From: CBFIDE01 sp965661265
GTDB taxonomy: Bacteria; Bacteroidota; Bacteroidia; Flavobacteriales; Schleiferiaceae
Reading direction: 5' to 3'
DNA: 64,000 bases
Assembly: GCA_965661265.1 (NCBI GenBank)
Contig: CBFIDE010000002.1
Location: 1 to 64,000, forward strand
The translations under genes were made by a program, and so were the position numbers. The notes below the pieces were generated by a model that searched no databases, was not told the DNA's origin, and saw nothing but the letters and a program-made list of their open reading frames with translations. This document shows, piece by piece, positions 33,804 to 43,295 of this stretch; within the stretch, counting starts at the first letter, position 1, and each line of letters begins with the position of its first letter.

Positions 33804-34460
33804 CTAGAGGCTCATGGTAGGAATATCACCTTCAATTATTAGAGTGCCTTCTGTAGCTTTTTGAACATCATCAACACTCACGCCAGGTGCAAGTTCTTTT
33901 AGTACAAACCCACGTTCGTCAATTTCTAAGAGAGCTAGATCAGTCACTATCTTTTTTACACAAGCAACTCCTGTTAAGGGAAGACTACATTTTTTTAAAA
34001 GTTTGGATTCACCTGCTCTGTTAGTGTGCATCATCGCCACGATGATGTTATCGGCGGAAGCCACTAAATCCATAGCACCTCCCATACCTTTTACCATTTT
34101 GCCAGGTATCTTCCAATTTGCGATATCACCTGTTTCAGACACTTCCATAGCACCCAGGACAGTCATATGAACATGCTGACCTCTAATCATTGCGAAACTC
34201 ATTGCGGAGTCAAAAAAAGCAGCACCCGGCATTGCCGTAATGGTTTGCTTACCAGCATTAATTAAATCAGCATCCACATTCTCTTCTGTTGGGAAAGGAC
34301 CCATTCCTAAAATACCATTTTCAGATTGGAATTCTACTTCAATACCTTCTGGAATATAATTAGCAACCAGTGTAGGAATACCAATTCCAAGATTAACATA
34401 ATAACCATCTTGCATTTCCTGGGCTATTCTTTGCGCTATTCCGGTCTTATCTAGTGGCAT
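33804..34460 (-). CDS. scoB: 3-oxoacid CoA-transferase subunit B
   Basis: Family I CoA-transferase beta subunit, 218 residues. The catalytic glutamate motif SENGILGMG lies near residue 47, preceded by NLGIGIPTLVANYIP. KGMGGAMDLV and the C-terminal LKELAPGVSVDDV complete the family pattern. With subunit A it swaps CoA between succinyl-CoA and acetoacetate or related acids. Subunit A is 1.8 kb upstream, separated by a membrane protein gene, an unusual split because the two are normally adjacent. Confidence 0.94.
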   Translation of the reverse strand: MPLDKTGIAQRIAQEMQDGYYVNLGIGIPTLVANYIPEGIEVEFQSENGILGMGPFPTEENVDADLINAGKQTITAMPGAAFFDSAMSFAMIRGQHVHMTVLGAMEVSETGDIANWKIPGKMVKGMGGAMDLVASADNIIVAMMHTNRAGESKLLKKCSLPLTGVACVKKIVTDLALLEIDERGFVLKELAPGVSVDDVQKATEGTLIIEGDIPTMSL

Positions 34461-34463
34461 ATC

Positions 34464-36218
34464 TTATGGATTTATGATTTGATACAAATTTACTTTTGAG
34501 AAGTTTACTTGGTAAGATTTCTTCTGTGGATTCCAAAGGTAAACCTTTAATGAGCGTCCGCTCTTTGGAATATCTGAAATGTCTTGAGATATATTTAAGC
34601 GATTCTCTAAGATGAACTCAGAACTTAATTTATCCACTCTTATCTGCTTATACAGGACTGGGTTTTGGAATTCATCCTTAATTTCAATAGTTAGTAATAA
34701 CTCAAAAACCTGATCTGCTTCTATTATTAAATCAGAAGTAATTCTTAAATCTGATTGCAACTCATTAAATGTATATTCTACGAGCTTGTAAAACTCTAAA
34801 TCATGAATCTGACTTTGAAGAATGTTCTCATCTATTTGTTTAGGGGTGAAGCGTATTTTTTTCTTAAGTAAGCTTAGTCCTGAGTGCGCATCATAAAGAA
34901 CTGTTTCGTAGGATGCATTCAAGTCTGGCCTGCGTTTTAAAGGTGCAATTTGATAAGTAGAGTTGTATTCTTTTTTACTTTCTAAATAATTCTGGCAATT
35001 CACTAAAGGCCCGTACTTCTGGTTATAAAAGGCCCATACATGGGTGTAGTTTCCATTATCGGAGCTTAAGCTTTCTCCTTGAAACAGCTTTTTCTTTAGA
35101 TGAAAATAGAATTCAGAGGGTATTTGTTCTTGGGCCCATGCTTGGTCAGATGAGACGTAAAGCTTAAAGTCAGTTAGACCTTTAGCGCCAATAGGAACAA
35201 AGAATATCAATAAATACACAGAGTACTTGGCGAGGATTTTATCTAAATAAAAGAACAGAGCCAGAACAGCTAAATAGTAAAAATGTAAGCCTGTTCTCAT
35301 TACCGGGAAGGCAGTTTCATTAAAATGATGTAGCAGATATATTCCTATGATGCTCAACAAAAGTATCAAGCTTAGCTTTTGAGCCTCACTAGTTAATATT
35401 CCTTTAGATTTAATGAAGGTTATAATTGCCGAAAGGCATATTATACAGAGAAATATTGCAAATATAGGAGCCAATACAGAGGCGCCGTAAAGGCTGATTT
35501 GCTCAAAAAATATTTTACTTGAATACCAAAAGCTATGACTGCCTATATAGAGTTCATTTGCTTCATTGAGTGTATGAGCTATGCCGTAAAAAAAATAGAA
35601 TATACCTGAACATAGAGCTATGTAGATCAACCCAAAAACGTATTTTTTATTCGATATAATCTGATATGCCGAAAGAATTGCAAGAGCAATGGCTGGAACT
35701 ATTAGGTTTAAATTAGCATAAGATGCTAGTGTAAAACAAAGTGCAGACAGGAGATATGAAATTGCATTATTTGAGTTAAAGAGTCCATAATAAAGACCAG
35801 CAGAAAGAAAGGCCAAGCCCATTCCATATCCTCTTGCAAATGAAAAGAACTCAATGAAATAGTGACTTAATAAAAGCAGAATCCAAAAGGCAAGCGCTTT
35901 CTCAAGTGATTTAAAAGCTCTGATCATTTTAAAATTGTAGGCTGCAAAAATTCCAAATGAAAGCACACTTCCTAATCGTAAAGCCCATTCTTGAGCACCC
36001 CAGAGATGGTAGCCTAGGTACATTGAAAGAGTGTTCAGAAAATGATTGTTGGCCGAAATTTGACCTTGCCCTGGCCATAAGTCATTGATGTGAACAAAGG
36101 TCAAAAAGCTTCCTGCCTCATCATTAACCAAAGGCATATAAACTGCTTTCAAGAATAGATATACCCAGAACAAAATTGCACTGACCCAAAATGCACTATT
36201 GAAAGTCTTAAGGCTCAT
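34464..36218 (-). CDS. Polytopic membrane protein, GT-C glycosyltransferase-like
   Basis: 584 residues. About 12 hydrophobic helices fill the first 350 residues and a soluble C-terminal domain of about 220 residues follows. The first loop has PLVNDEAGSFLTFVHINDLWPG near residue 30, with an acidic pair typical of GT-C (ArnT/PMT-like) catalytic loops, and FFSFARGYGMGL later. Substrates are unknown. It begins one base after the scoA stop codon and ends 3 bases before scoB, so it sits inside what should be a two-gene operon. Confidence 0.7.
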   Translation of the reverse strand: MSLKTFNSAFWVSAILFWVYLFLKAVYMPLVNDEAGSFLTFVHINDLWPGQGQISANNHFLNTLSMYLGYHLWGAQEWALRLGSVLSFGIFAAYNFKMIRAFKSLEKALAFWILLLLSHYFIEFFSFARGYGMGLAFLSAGLYYGLFNSNNAISYLLSALCFTLASYANLNLIVPAIALAILSAYQIISNKKYVFGLIYIALCSGIFYFFYGIAHTLNEANELYIGSHSFWYSSKIFFEQISLYGASVLAPIFAIFLCIICLSAIITFIKSKGILTSEAQKLSLILLLSIIGIYLLHHFNETAFPVMRTGLHFYYLAVLALFFYLDKILAKYSVYLLIFFVPIGAKGLTDFKLYVSSDQAWAQEQIPSEFYFHLKKKLFQGESLSSDNGNYTHVWAFYNQKYGPLVNCQNYLESKKEYNSTYQIAPLKRRPDLNASYETVLYDAHSGLSLLKKKIRFTPKQIDENILQSQIHDLEFYKLVEYTFNELQSDLRITSDLIIEADQVFELLLTIEIKDEFQNPVLYKQIRVDKLSSEFILENRLNISQDISDIPKSGRSLKVYLWNPQKKSYQVNFSKVNLYQIINP

Positions 36219-36914
36219 TTATTTGCTTACTGTTCTTTGCTCAATTCTCTTCTCGTAATTATCTCCTTGAAAAATATGCTGGACATAGATTCCTGGAGTA
36301 TGAATTTGATTAGGATCTAAATCTCCAACAGGAACAAGTTCTTCAACCTCAGCAATGGTTATTTTACCGGCCATTGCCATCATTGGATTAAAGTTTCTAG
36401 CAGTTCCTTTAAAGATTAAATTTCCCGCAGCATCGCCTTTCCAAGCTTTTACAAAAGCGTAATCAGCTTCAAAAGCATGTTCTAAAATATGAGGCTTATC
36501 ATTAAATATCCTCACTTCTTTTCCTTCAGCTACCTCCGTTCCATATCCAGCTGGCGTAAAGAAGGCCGGTATGCCCGCGCCTGCAGCTCTACATCTCTCA
36601 GCCAATGTTCCTTGAGGAATTAGATCCACTTCAAGTTCCCCGTTGAGCATTTGCTTTTCAAAAAGATCATTCTCGCCAACATAAGAGCTAATCATCTTTT
36701 TTATTTGCTTAGTTTGAAGCAAGAGGCCTAGGCCAAAGTCATCAACACCAGCATTATTGCTGATGCAGGTTAAATTCTTAACACCACTTTTTCTTATAAT
36801 TTGAATAGAGTTTTCTGGAATTCCAGAAAGACCAAAGCCTCCAAGCATAAAAGTCATTCCGTCCTTAAGGCCTTTAAAAGCTTCTTCTTTATTGCTAATT
36901 AATTTGTTTATCAT
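36219..36914 (-). CDS. scoA: 3-oxoacid CoA-transferase subunit A
   Basis: Family I CoA-transferase alpha subunit, 231 residues. Visible motifs are GMTFMLGGFGLSGIPEN, the glycine-rich LTCISNNAGVDDFGLG, ISSYVGEN, PQGTLAERCRAAGAGIPAFFTPAGYGT and GNLIFKGTARNFNP. It pairs with the scoB product to activate acetoacetate or another short acid using succinyl-CoA. It lies 12 bases or less after PBP1A and directly before the GT-C-like gene, within a tight minus-strand run. Confidence 0.94.
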   Translation of the reverse strand: MINKLISNKEEAFKGLKDGMTFMLGGFGLSGIPENSIQIIRKSGVKNLTCISNNAGVDDFGLGLLLQTKQIKKMISSYVGENDLFEKQMLNGELEVDLIPQGTLAERCRAAGAGIPAFFTPAGYGTEVAEGKEVRIFNDKPHILEHAFEADYAFVKAWKGDAAGNLIFKGTARNFNPMMAMAGKITIAEVEELVPVGDLDPNQIHTPGIYVQHIFQGDNYEKRIEQRTVSK

Positions 36915-36925
36915 AATGCTTCGTA

Positions 36926-39223
36926 TTAGTCAAATTCAGAAAAGCCGCCATCTATCTCTCCACTTTTCTCTTGTCTTTTGTATCGGTCACAATTAATCTC
37001 AATGTTGAGCTTTTGGTCTGGTTTCTCAAAGTCAGCTTTGCTAATTCCTAAATCAGGGTTTTCATAACACTTTCTCATATAAAGAGCCCAAATTGGCAAT
37101 GCGGTAGTAGCACCTTGGCCCCAAGCGGTTCCTCCAAAATGCACCGCTCTATCCTCACAACCTGTCCAAATTCCAGTGATTAAATTAGGAACTACACCCA
37201 TAAACCAGCCATCAGAATTGTTTTGGGTGGTGCCTGTTTTTCCTGCAATTGGGTTGTCAAATCCATAAGGATATCCAGTAATAGGATTTCCAAGGAATTT
37301 ATAATTATCCTTGCTCCCCTTAGTTCTCAACCTAGTTCCTGTACCTCCTTGTGTAACACCTTTTAGAAGATCTAGTAGTACGTAGGCATCTTCTTCATTC
37401 ATTACTTCATTAGTTTTTGGGCTAAATTCTTGAAGAATTACTCCATTCTTGTCTTCTATCCTACTTACCGTAATAGGTTGTGTGTACACACCTTTATTGG
37501 CAAATGTGGTATAAGAACCCACTATTTCATACACAGATAAATCCACCGTTCCTAAGGCTATAGCTGGCTGAACTTCAATTTCAGACTCTATTCCCATTTC
37601 CTGAGCCAATCTTACTACTGCTTCAGGGCCTACTTGTTTCATTAAGAAAGTAGTAATAGTATTCATAGAGTTGGCTAGTCCAGACTTTAGGGTATAAACA
37701 CCTCCATACTTGCTGTCTGAGTTCTCAGGACACCAATCTTTTAAAAGATTAAACTTTCCTTTTTCAATACATGTCGGAACATTAGGCACTTCAAAACAAG
37801 GAGAATAATGTTTTTGCTTAATCGCGGAAGCGTATACAAAAGGCTTAAAAGTTGAACCTGCTTGTCTCTTTCCTTGTTTTACATGATCATATTTAAAGTG
37901 TTTAAAATTAATTCCGCCCACCCATGCTTTAACGAAGCCAGTTTGTGGCTCAACGCTCAGCATACCGGTTTGGTAGAAGTATTTATAATATCTAATAGAA
38001 TCCAGTGGGCTTAAAATAGTATCAATTTCGCCATTCCAATCAAAAACACTCATTTTAATAGGAGTATTAAAGATAAGGTCAATACTATCCTTAGGTGTTC
38101 CTTTGGCCTTTAGATAACGATATCTAGGTGTACGTCTTTTTGCTCTCTCAAGTATGGTATTTATTTCTTGCTTGGTCACATTATGAAAGGGAGCCGCACT
38201 TCTTCCTTTTTCTTTATCAAAGAAAATGCCCTGAAGATTAGATAGATGCTCAGTAACAGCTTGTTCGGCATAGGCTTGCATCCTACTATCAATAGTCGTA
38301 TAAATCTTTAAGCCATCAGTATAAATATTGTATTTACTACCATCCGCTTTGGGATTTTCATCCACCCAGTTTTTTAAATAAGCTCTTAGATTTTCTCTGA
38401 AATAGGGAGCAAGTCCATCTAAATGGCCTTGTTTATTGAAGTTAGTTTTGATCTCTTTAGTAATCAGAGTATCATAAGCTTCTCTATCCAAAACTCCATT
38501 TCTGAGCATCTGAAAATAAACTGTATTTCTACGGTTAAAAGCATTCTCTGGATTCCTTATCGGATTGTATATGATCGGATTCTTAGCCATTCCAACAAGA
38601 ATAGCTGCTTGATCAATGGAGAGACTATCAGGGCTTACTCCAAAATAGATTTGACTAGCGGAATTAATGCCGACTGCCTGATAAAGAAAATCATACTGAT
38701 TTAAATACATGGCCAGAATTTCTTCTTTAGTGTATTGTCTTTCTAGCCTTGCGGCGATCACCCATTCTTTAAACTTTTGCATGATCCTTTCGGGCACAGA
38801 TCTAGCTGGCTCATGGAATAATTGCTTGGCCAATTGTTGGGTCAAGGTAGAACCACCTCCATCTTTACCTAGCCTCACGACTGCTCTAAGTAGGGCTTTA
38901 AAATCAATTCCTGAATGATCATAATAGCGTTCATCCTCAGTAGCTATTAATGCATTAATTAGTAGAGGTGAGATATGATCATAATCCGTATGAGTTCTGT
39001 TTTGAAGATAGAATTTGCCTAAAATTTCTCCATCAGAAGTTATGATTTGGCTCGCCAAATTGCTCTTTGGATTTTCTATCTCATCAAAGCTCGGTAAGGT
39101 TCCAAAAGCTCCAAGGGCGGCAAGTCCAACACATAAAGCTAATGAAAGGAGCCCTCCAAATATAAAAATCCAAAACCACTTAAGCAGTTTGGAAAAATTA
39201 GATTCATTTTTATTCCTGCTCAT
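36926..39223 (-). CDS. Class A penicillin-binding protein (PBP1A)
   Basis: Bifunctional peptidoglycan synthase. A transmembrane helix lies at about residues 17-42. The transglycosylase domain (about 65-240) has the catalytic ATEDERYYDHSGID, GGSTLTQQLAKQ and KEWVIAARLERQYTKEEIL. The transpeptidase has the active serine in STFKPF, SMN, and GKTGTTQNNSDGWF. I start at the ATG at 39223 (MSRNKNESNF); the frame continues 13 residues upstream but that lies inside gldH. The start overlaps the gldH stop by 14 bases. 765 residues. Confidence 0.94.
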   Translation of the reverse strand: MSRNKNESNFSKLLKWFWIFIFGGLLSLALCVGLAALGAFGTLPSFDEIENPKSNLASQIITSDGEILGKFYLQNRTHTDYDHISPLLINALIATEDERYYDHSGIDFKALLRAVVRLGKDGGGSTLTQQLAKQLFHEPARSVPERIMQKFKEWVIAARLERQYTKEEILAMYLNQYDFLYQAVGINSASQIYFGVSPDSLSIDQAAILVGMAKNPIIYNPIRNPENAFNRRNTVYFQMLRNGVLDREAYDTLITKEIKTNFNKQGHLDGLAPYFRENLRAYLKNWVDENPKADGSKYNIYTDGLKIYTTIDSRMQAYAEQAVTEHLSNLQGIFFDKEKGRSAAPFHNVTKQEINTILERAKRRTPRYRYLKAKGTPKDSIDLIFNTPIKMSVFDWNGEIDTILSPLDSIRYYKYFYQTGMLSVEPQTGFVKAWVGGINFKHFKYDHVKQGKRQAGSTFKPFVYASAIKQKHYSPCFEVPNVPTCIEKGKFNLLKDWCPENSDSKYGGVYTLKSGLANSMNTITTFLMKQVGPEAVVRLAQEMGIESEIEVQPAIALGTVDLSVYEIVGSYTTFANKGVYTQPITVSRIEDKNGVILQEFSPKTNEVMNEEDAYVLLDLLKGVTQGGTGTRLRTKGSKDNYKFLGNPITGYPYGFDNPIAGKTGTTQNNSDGWFMGVVPNLITGIWTGCEDRAVHFGGTAWGQGATTALPIWALYMRKCYENPDLGISKADFEKPDQKLNIEINCDRYKRQEKSGEIDGGFSEFD

Positions 39224-39707
39224 CCTTAGTTTTTTGATAAACACGTAAACCGAAATCCTCAATTCCTTCTAGTACGTCAACTCGCATAGCATGTTGAAAT
39301 CTAAAGGTATAAATTCCTGCTCGTTTAAATTTTAGCCCCTGCCTGCGATATGAAAAGTCAGAGGTTTTTAGTTCTCCTGCTCCAGTACCTAACCACTTTC
39401 CATATTGATCAGCTAAAAAATACTCTGCGGTATCTCTATATTCCAATCCTTTATCTGATAATACTTCTCTAAAAAGAAATAGGTTACTGAATGGGTAGTC
39501 TGAATTGTTTCGCACACTAAATTCTACCCAATAAAAGCTTGAGGTATCTTCAAGTTCTATATTAAACTCTAGGATGCTGTCAGCACTCCAACCATTGGCT
39601 GGAATGCTAACAAACTCATCATAAAATGCAGGATTAGTGCAGCTTTGCATAAAAACAAGAGCGACAATACTAATCCTAATTAGGTTTTTTCTGATTCCTG
39701 TTTCCAA
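39210..39707 (-). CDS. gldH: Gliding motility lipoprotein GldH
   Basis: Signal peptide RKNLIRISIVALVFMQSC with lipobox ending at Cys23, then a beta-sandwich of about 140 residues containing WSADSILEFNIELEDTSS, FSVRNNSDYPFSNLFLF and GIYTFRFQHAMRVDVLEGIEDFGLRV, characteristic of GldH. In gliding flavobacteria it is needed for motility and supports type IX-dependent adhesin function. The start is uncertain: the first ATG in frame is far upstream and lies inside the preceding gene, so I prefer the TTG at 39707, giving 165 residues. It overlaps ricT by 32 bases and the PBP1A start by 14. Confidence 0.88.
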   Translation of the reverse strand: METGIRKNLIRISIVALVFMQSCTNPAFYDEFVSIPANGWSADSILEFNIELEDTSSFYWVEFSVRNNSDYPFSNLFLFREVLSDKGLEYRDTAEYFLADQYGKWLGTGAGELKTSDFSYRRQGLKFKRAGIYTFRFQHAMRVDVLEGIEDFGLRVYQKTKDEQE

Positions 39708-40842
39708 TGGGTTTACGAAATGGTTTTTTACGTCTTTTATTTTTAGATGACCTATTCTGCCTATTATCAAACCTTGTCAAATCTTCTTGACCTACAACAT
39801 TAGTAAAATCAATTGTTGTTTTTTCAATTACTTGGAAATCTTCAAACTTCTCTGGAAGCTCAGATTTCTTATTCATGGCGATAATTTCTTTCACCTTATC
39901 TAAATCTAGTTCAACCCATTCAGAGTGATTTGAAACATAAGAATACCATAGCTTTCTTTTAAAAATGTCGATTTTCTGGAGGCTTGCTTCTCCTTTTTTA
40001 GATTTTATCTTAGAGTTATTAGCAGGGAATTCTTTAACCGCTTCTAGATATGAATCAAGCTCATAATTTAAACAGCACTTAAGCTTTCCGCATTGTCCGG
40101 CTAGCTTTTGTGGGTTTAAAGAAAGTTGTTGATACCTTGCCGCTGAGGTGCTTACAGATCTAAAGTCAGTAAGCCATGTAGAGCAGCATAATTCGCGGCC
40201 GCAACTACCAATTCCTCCTAATCGGCCGGCCTCTTGACGGCTACCAATTTGCTTCATTTCAACTCTAATTCTAAACTCAGACGCTAATTGTTTAATTAAC
40301 ATTCTAAAATCCACTCTATCTTCAGCGGTATAATAGAAAATAGCCTTTGAGCCATCTCCTTGGTATTCTACATCGCTGATCTTCATTTGTAGTTTTAGTT
40401 CATCAGCAATTTTTCTTGCTTTGAACATTGTCTTATCTTCTCTAGAGCGATAGTCCTGCCAGGTGTCTATATCATTTTGATTGGCCTTACGGTAGAGTTT
40501 GCGGACTTCTTCGGAATCTTCCTTAATGCCCTTATTTCTCATTTGTATTCTTACTAATTCTCCGCTTAAACTGACAATTCCTATGTCATGTCCAGAGATT
40601 CCTTCAACAGCTACGGTGTCCCCCATGTGAACTTTTAGCTGATCCGTATTTGAGAAATATTCTTTTCTACCATTCTTAAAGCGTACTTCTACACAAGAAA
40701 AAGCTTCTTGCCCAGAAGGTAGCTCCATATCAGAAAGCCAATCAAAAACAGTAAGCTTCTCACAACCCCCTGTACTACAGGAACCGTTGCTCTTGCACCC
40801 TTTAGGAATACCGTCACCACTACTGCAACTAGTACATCCCAT
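39676..40842 (-). CDS. ricT: RicT/PSP1-domain regulatory protein
   Basis: 388 residues centred on the PSP1 C-terminal domain (about residues 100-260). It has two Cys clusters, GGIGSCGRELCCSTW and AGQCGKLKCCLNYEL. These are ligands of the iron-sulfur centres in the RicA-RicF-RicT complex, which affects RNA processing in Firmicutes. The N-terminus adds a further Cys-rich stretch (MGCTSCSSGDG, KSNGSCSTGGC), and the C-terminus is strongly basic (KNKRRKKPFRK), suggesting nucleic-acid contact. First gene of the run ricT-gldH-PBP1A, a common order in Bacteroidota. Confidence 0.88.
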   Translation of the reverse strand: MGCTSCSSGDGIPKGCKSNGSCSTGGCEKLTVFDWLSDMELPSGQEAFSCVEVRFKNGRKEYFSNTDQLKVHMGDTVAVEGISGHDIGIVSLSGELVRIQMRNKGIKEDSEEVRKLYRKANQNDIDTWQDYRSREDKTMFKARKIADELKLQMKISDVEYQGDGSKAIFYYTAEDRVDFRMLIKQLASEFRIRVEMKQIGSRQEAGRLGGIGSCGRELCCSTWLTDFRSVSTSAARYQQLSLNPQKLAGQCGKLKCCLNYELDSYLEAVKEFPANNSKIKSKKGEASLQKIDIFKRKLWYSYVSNHSEWVELDLDKVKEIIAMNKKSELPEKFEDFQVIEKTTIDFTNVVGQEDLTRFDNRQNRSSKNKRRKKPFRKPIGNRNQKKPN

Positions 40843-40975
40843 TCTATTTGTTTTTGTTATAACTCAAAATGAGTTTTCTTATTCTGTTCTAGCAAATATA
40901 TCAAATCAAGGACAGCATTAAATTCCATTTTAAAATCATTTTTCACTTCCTTTAGCGTTCCTTAAATACTCAATG

Positions 40976-40983
40976 TATTTTTG
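40976..40983 (+). promoter_or_regulatory. TAnnTTTG promoter -7 box of porZ
   Basis: TATTTTTG lies 5 bases before the porZ ATG at 40989. Standard spacing puts the transcript start on the ATG, so the mRNA would be leaderless. A TTTAG about 20 bases upstream may serve as -33. Confidence 0.45.
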
Positions 40984-40988
40984 CCCCT

Positions 40989-43295
40989 ATGAAGAAGTCG
41001 ATTTTCTCTTTAATTATGAGCATTTTTTGCTTGGCTAGTTTTGCTCAAACTACATCATCAATTGGCCTATGGTTGGACCACCTTCCTTATAATCAAGCTA
41101 TTGAAACTTATGATAATGGTGAGCTAGTGTATGTGGCTTGTAGACAAGGCCTATACACGCTTGATAAAACGACTAAAGAGGTAACGCGCTATTCTAAGCT
41201 GAATGGACTTAGTGACTTAACTGTTTCGGCCTTTGGCCAGTCTAAAGCTTCAGATAGTTATTTATTGGGCTATGAAAATGGAAATCTTGATATTATTGAG
41301 GGGTCAACGATCACCAACGCTCCAGACATTCTAAGAGCGGCCAATTTTTCCGGTCAAAAAAGAGTAAATGATATTCAATTCGCAAATGACACTGCTTATA
41401 TCGCTACTAATTTTGGAATAGTGACTTTTGATATTCGCCGAAGGATTACACTTGAAACTATAATTTTAGGGCCAGATGGAACTACCTTAAAAGTTTCGCA
41501 GTTAGCCATAACAGAAGACAGTATTTATGCGGCTACAGATAAGGGCTTATTTTCTGCCAATAGATCCAATCCACTTTTTTTCTTTGGAAATTGGAGTAGA
41601 GATCCAAGTCTAGGAAATAATGTGAACAGAATATGTAGTGTAGATGGAAAAGTTTTTATCTCTAAGGACTATAAGGCCGCCGATAGCATTTTTTATAAGG
41701 AAGGAGGCGAATGGAAATACTATTTACCATCAGATCCGTTTTTAACAGATCTCACAAAGTTAAAGGAGAGTAGATCTCATTTGATTGTGGCCAATGTATT
41801 TAGCGTTCAGGCCTATAATTTACAGGATCAGCTCAAGTTTAATATCCAAGGTTCTTCTATCTCAGATCCTAACTTTAGTCCAAGATCGGCAGAACTTGAT
41901 TCGGACCCAAATTCCTTTTGGATTGCAGATAATTCACAAGGACTATATTTAAATTTTCAAACCTTCTCCAATCAAAACTTTGTCCCCAATGGGCCTGCTT
42001 ATAATAGTGTCTTTAAAATGTTTCATAATGGCGAAAGGCTCTTTGTAGCTCCAGGAGCCCTTAATGATGTTTATTCACCACTATTTAATAATGAAGGTTA
42101 TTATACCCAAACAGAGTTTACATGGCGTAACTATCCGTCATCTGGTTTTGGCGCTTATCGCGATATCATCTACTTTGTGTCGGACCCGATGGACCCCTCT
42201 AGATATTTTGCCTCAGCTTATGGATCTGGAATATTAGAATTCCAGGATAACCAATTGGTTCAATTATATAATAAAACTAATACCGGTGGATCTATGGTAT
42301 CCATTAATTCTGATGATGAGCATAGGGTAGGTGCAATGACTTTTGATTTAGAAGGCAATATGTGGTTTACTAATTCATTAACAGACCAACCACTTTGTAA
42401 GCTTACTAAGGATGGTGATGTTGTCTGCTATAGTTTAGGTTCAGTTCTAGGCTCGGGTACTGCTATACAAGGCATTATGTATACTGATGAAGATCAAGTG
42501 TGGATACAGACTAGAACCAATGGTATCGTGGTAGTTCAAATAAATGATCAAGGGGTACCCGTTGAATCTAAAAGTTTAAAGTCTGTAGAAGGTGAGGGAA
42601 ATCTACCGACCAACAGAGTTTTAAGTTTTGCCGAAGATAGCGATGGAGAGATTTGGATAGGAACAGATGAAGGAGTAGGTGTTTTATATTCTCCTGAAAA
42701 TATTTTTGAGCCAAATAGAAGTTTTGACGCTCAATTTGTACTCTTTGAAGAAGACGGTGTTGTTCAAAGATTATTGGGCTCAGAGACTATCAATGATATT
42801 GAGATTGATGGCTCCAATAAAAAATGGTTTGCCACAGCAACCTCAGGTGTTTTTTATACCTCTGAAGACGGGACCGAACAGATTTACCAATTCAATAAGG
42901 ACAATAGTCCTCTCATAAGCAATAATATAATTGATATAGAAATAGATAATGTTACGGGTATGGTATACTTTGGAACGGATCAAGGAATTGTGAGCTTCCA
43001 AGGTGTGGCAACAGAGGGCGTGGAGTTGCATGAAGATGTATTTGCCTACCCAAATCCAGTTGAGCCAGGTTATACAGGGCCAATACTGATTAGAGGATTG
43101 GTAACTAATGCTCAGGTTAAAATTACGGACATTGAAGGAAATCTGATTTTTCAAACTACCGCAGAAGGTGGTCAAGCCATATGGAATGCCACCAATTTTG
43201 AGGGTAGAAGAGCCAGTAGTGGAGTTTATATTGCCTATGTGACTGATGACTTAGGTCAAGTAACTGCAGTTACCAAAATACTGATAGTGAATTGA
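40989..43295 (+). CDS. porZ: Type IX secretion system protein PorZ
   Basis: 768 residues. Signal peptide MKKSIFSLIMSIFCLASFAQ, an N-terminal two-propeller region (repeated modules such as LYTLDKTTKEVTRYSKLNGLSDLTV, DEIWIGTDEGVGVL-like, IIDIEIDNVTGMVYFGTDQGIVSF), and a C-terminal sorting domain starting near DVFAYPNPVEPGYTGPI and ending SGVYIAYVTDD and KILIVN. PorZ belongs to the cell-surface attachment complex that sorts type IX cargo and anchors it. It overlaps recO by 4 bases, the gene pair seen across the phylum. Confidence 0.85.
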   Translation: MKKSIFSLIMSIFCLASFAQTTSSIGLWLDHLPYNQAIETYDNGELVYVACRQGLYTLDKTTKEVTRYSKLNGLSDLTVSAFGQSKASDSYLLGYENGNLDIIEGSTITNAPDILRAANFSGQKRVNDIQFANDTAYIATNFGIVTFDIRRRITLETIILGPDGTTLKVSQLAITEDSIYAATDKGLFSANRSNPLFFFGNWSRDPSLGNNVNRICSVDGKVFISKDYKAADSIFYKEGGEWKYYLPSDPFLTDLTKLKESRSHLIVANVFSVQAYNLQDQLKFNIQGSSISDPNFSPRSAELDSDPNSFWIADNSQGLYLNFQTFSNQNFVPNGPAYNSVFKMFHNGERLFVAPGALNDVYSPLFNNEGYYTQTEFTWRNYPSSGFGAYRDIIYFVSDPMDPSRYFASAYGSGILEFQDNQLVQLYNKTNTGGSMVSINSDDEHRVGAMTFDLEGNMWFTNSLTDQPLCKLTKDGDVVCYSLGSVLGSGTAIQGIMYTDEDQVWIQTRTNGIVVVQINDQGVPVESKSLKSVEGEGNLPTNRVLSFAEDSDGEIWIGTDEGVGVLYSPENIFEPNRSFDAQFVLFEEDGVVQRLLGSETINDIEIDGSNKKWFATATSGVFYTSEDGTEQIYQFNKDNSPLISNNIIDIEIDNVTGMVYFGTDQGIVSFQGVATEGVELHEDVFAYPNPVEPGYTGPILIRGLVTNAQVKITDIEGNLIFQTTAEGGQAIWNATNFEGRRASSGVYIAYVTDDLGQVTAVTKILIVN

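Noticed and set aside
39224..39262. Longer N-terminus for PBP1A
   Set aside because: It would add 13 residues before the cytoplasmic start and lies inside gldH; the ATG at 39223 gives the usual short basic tail.
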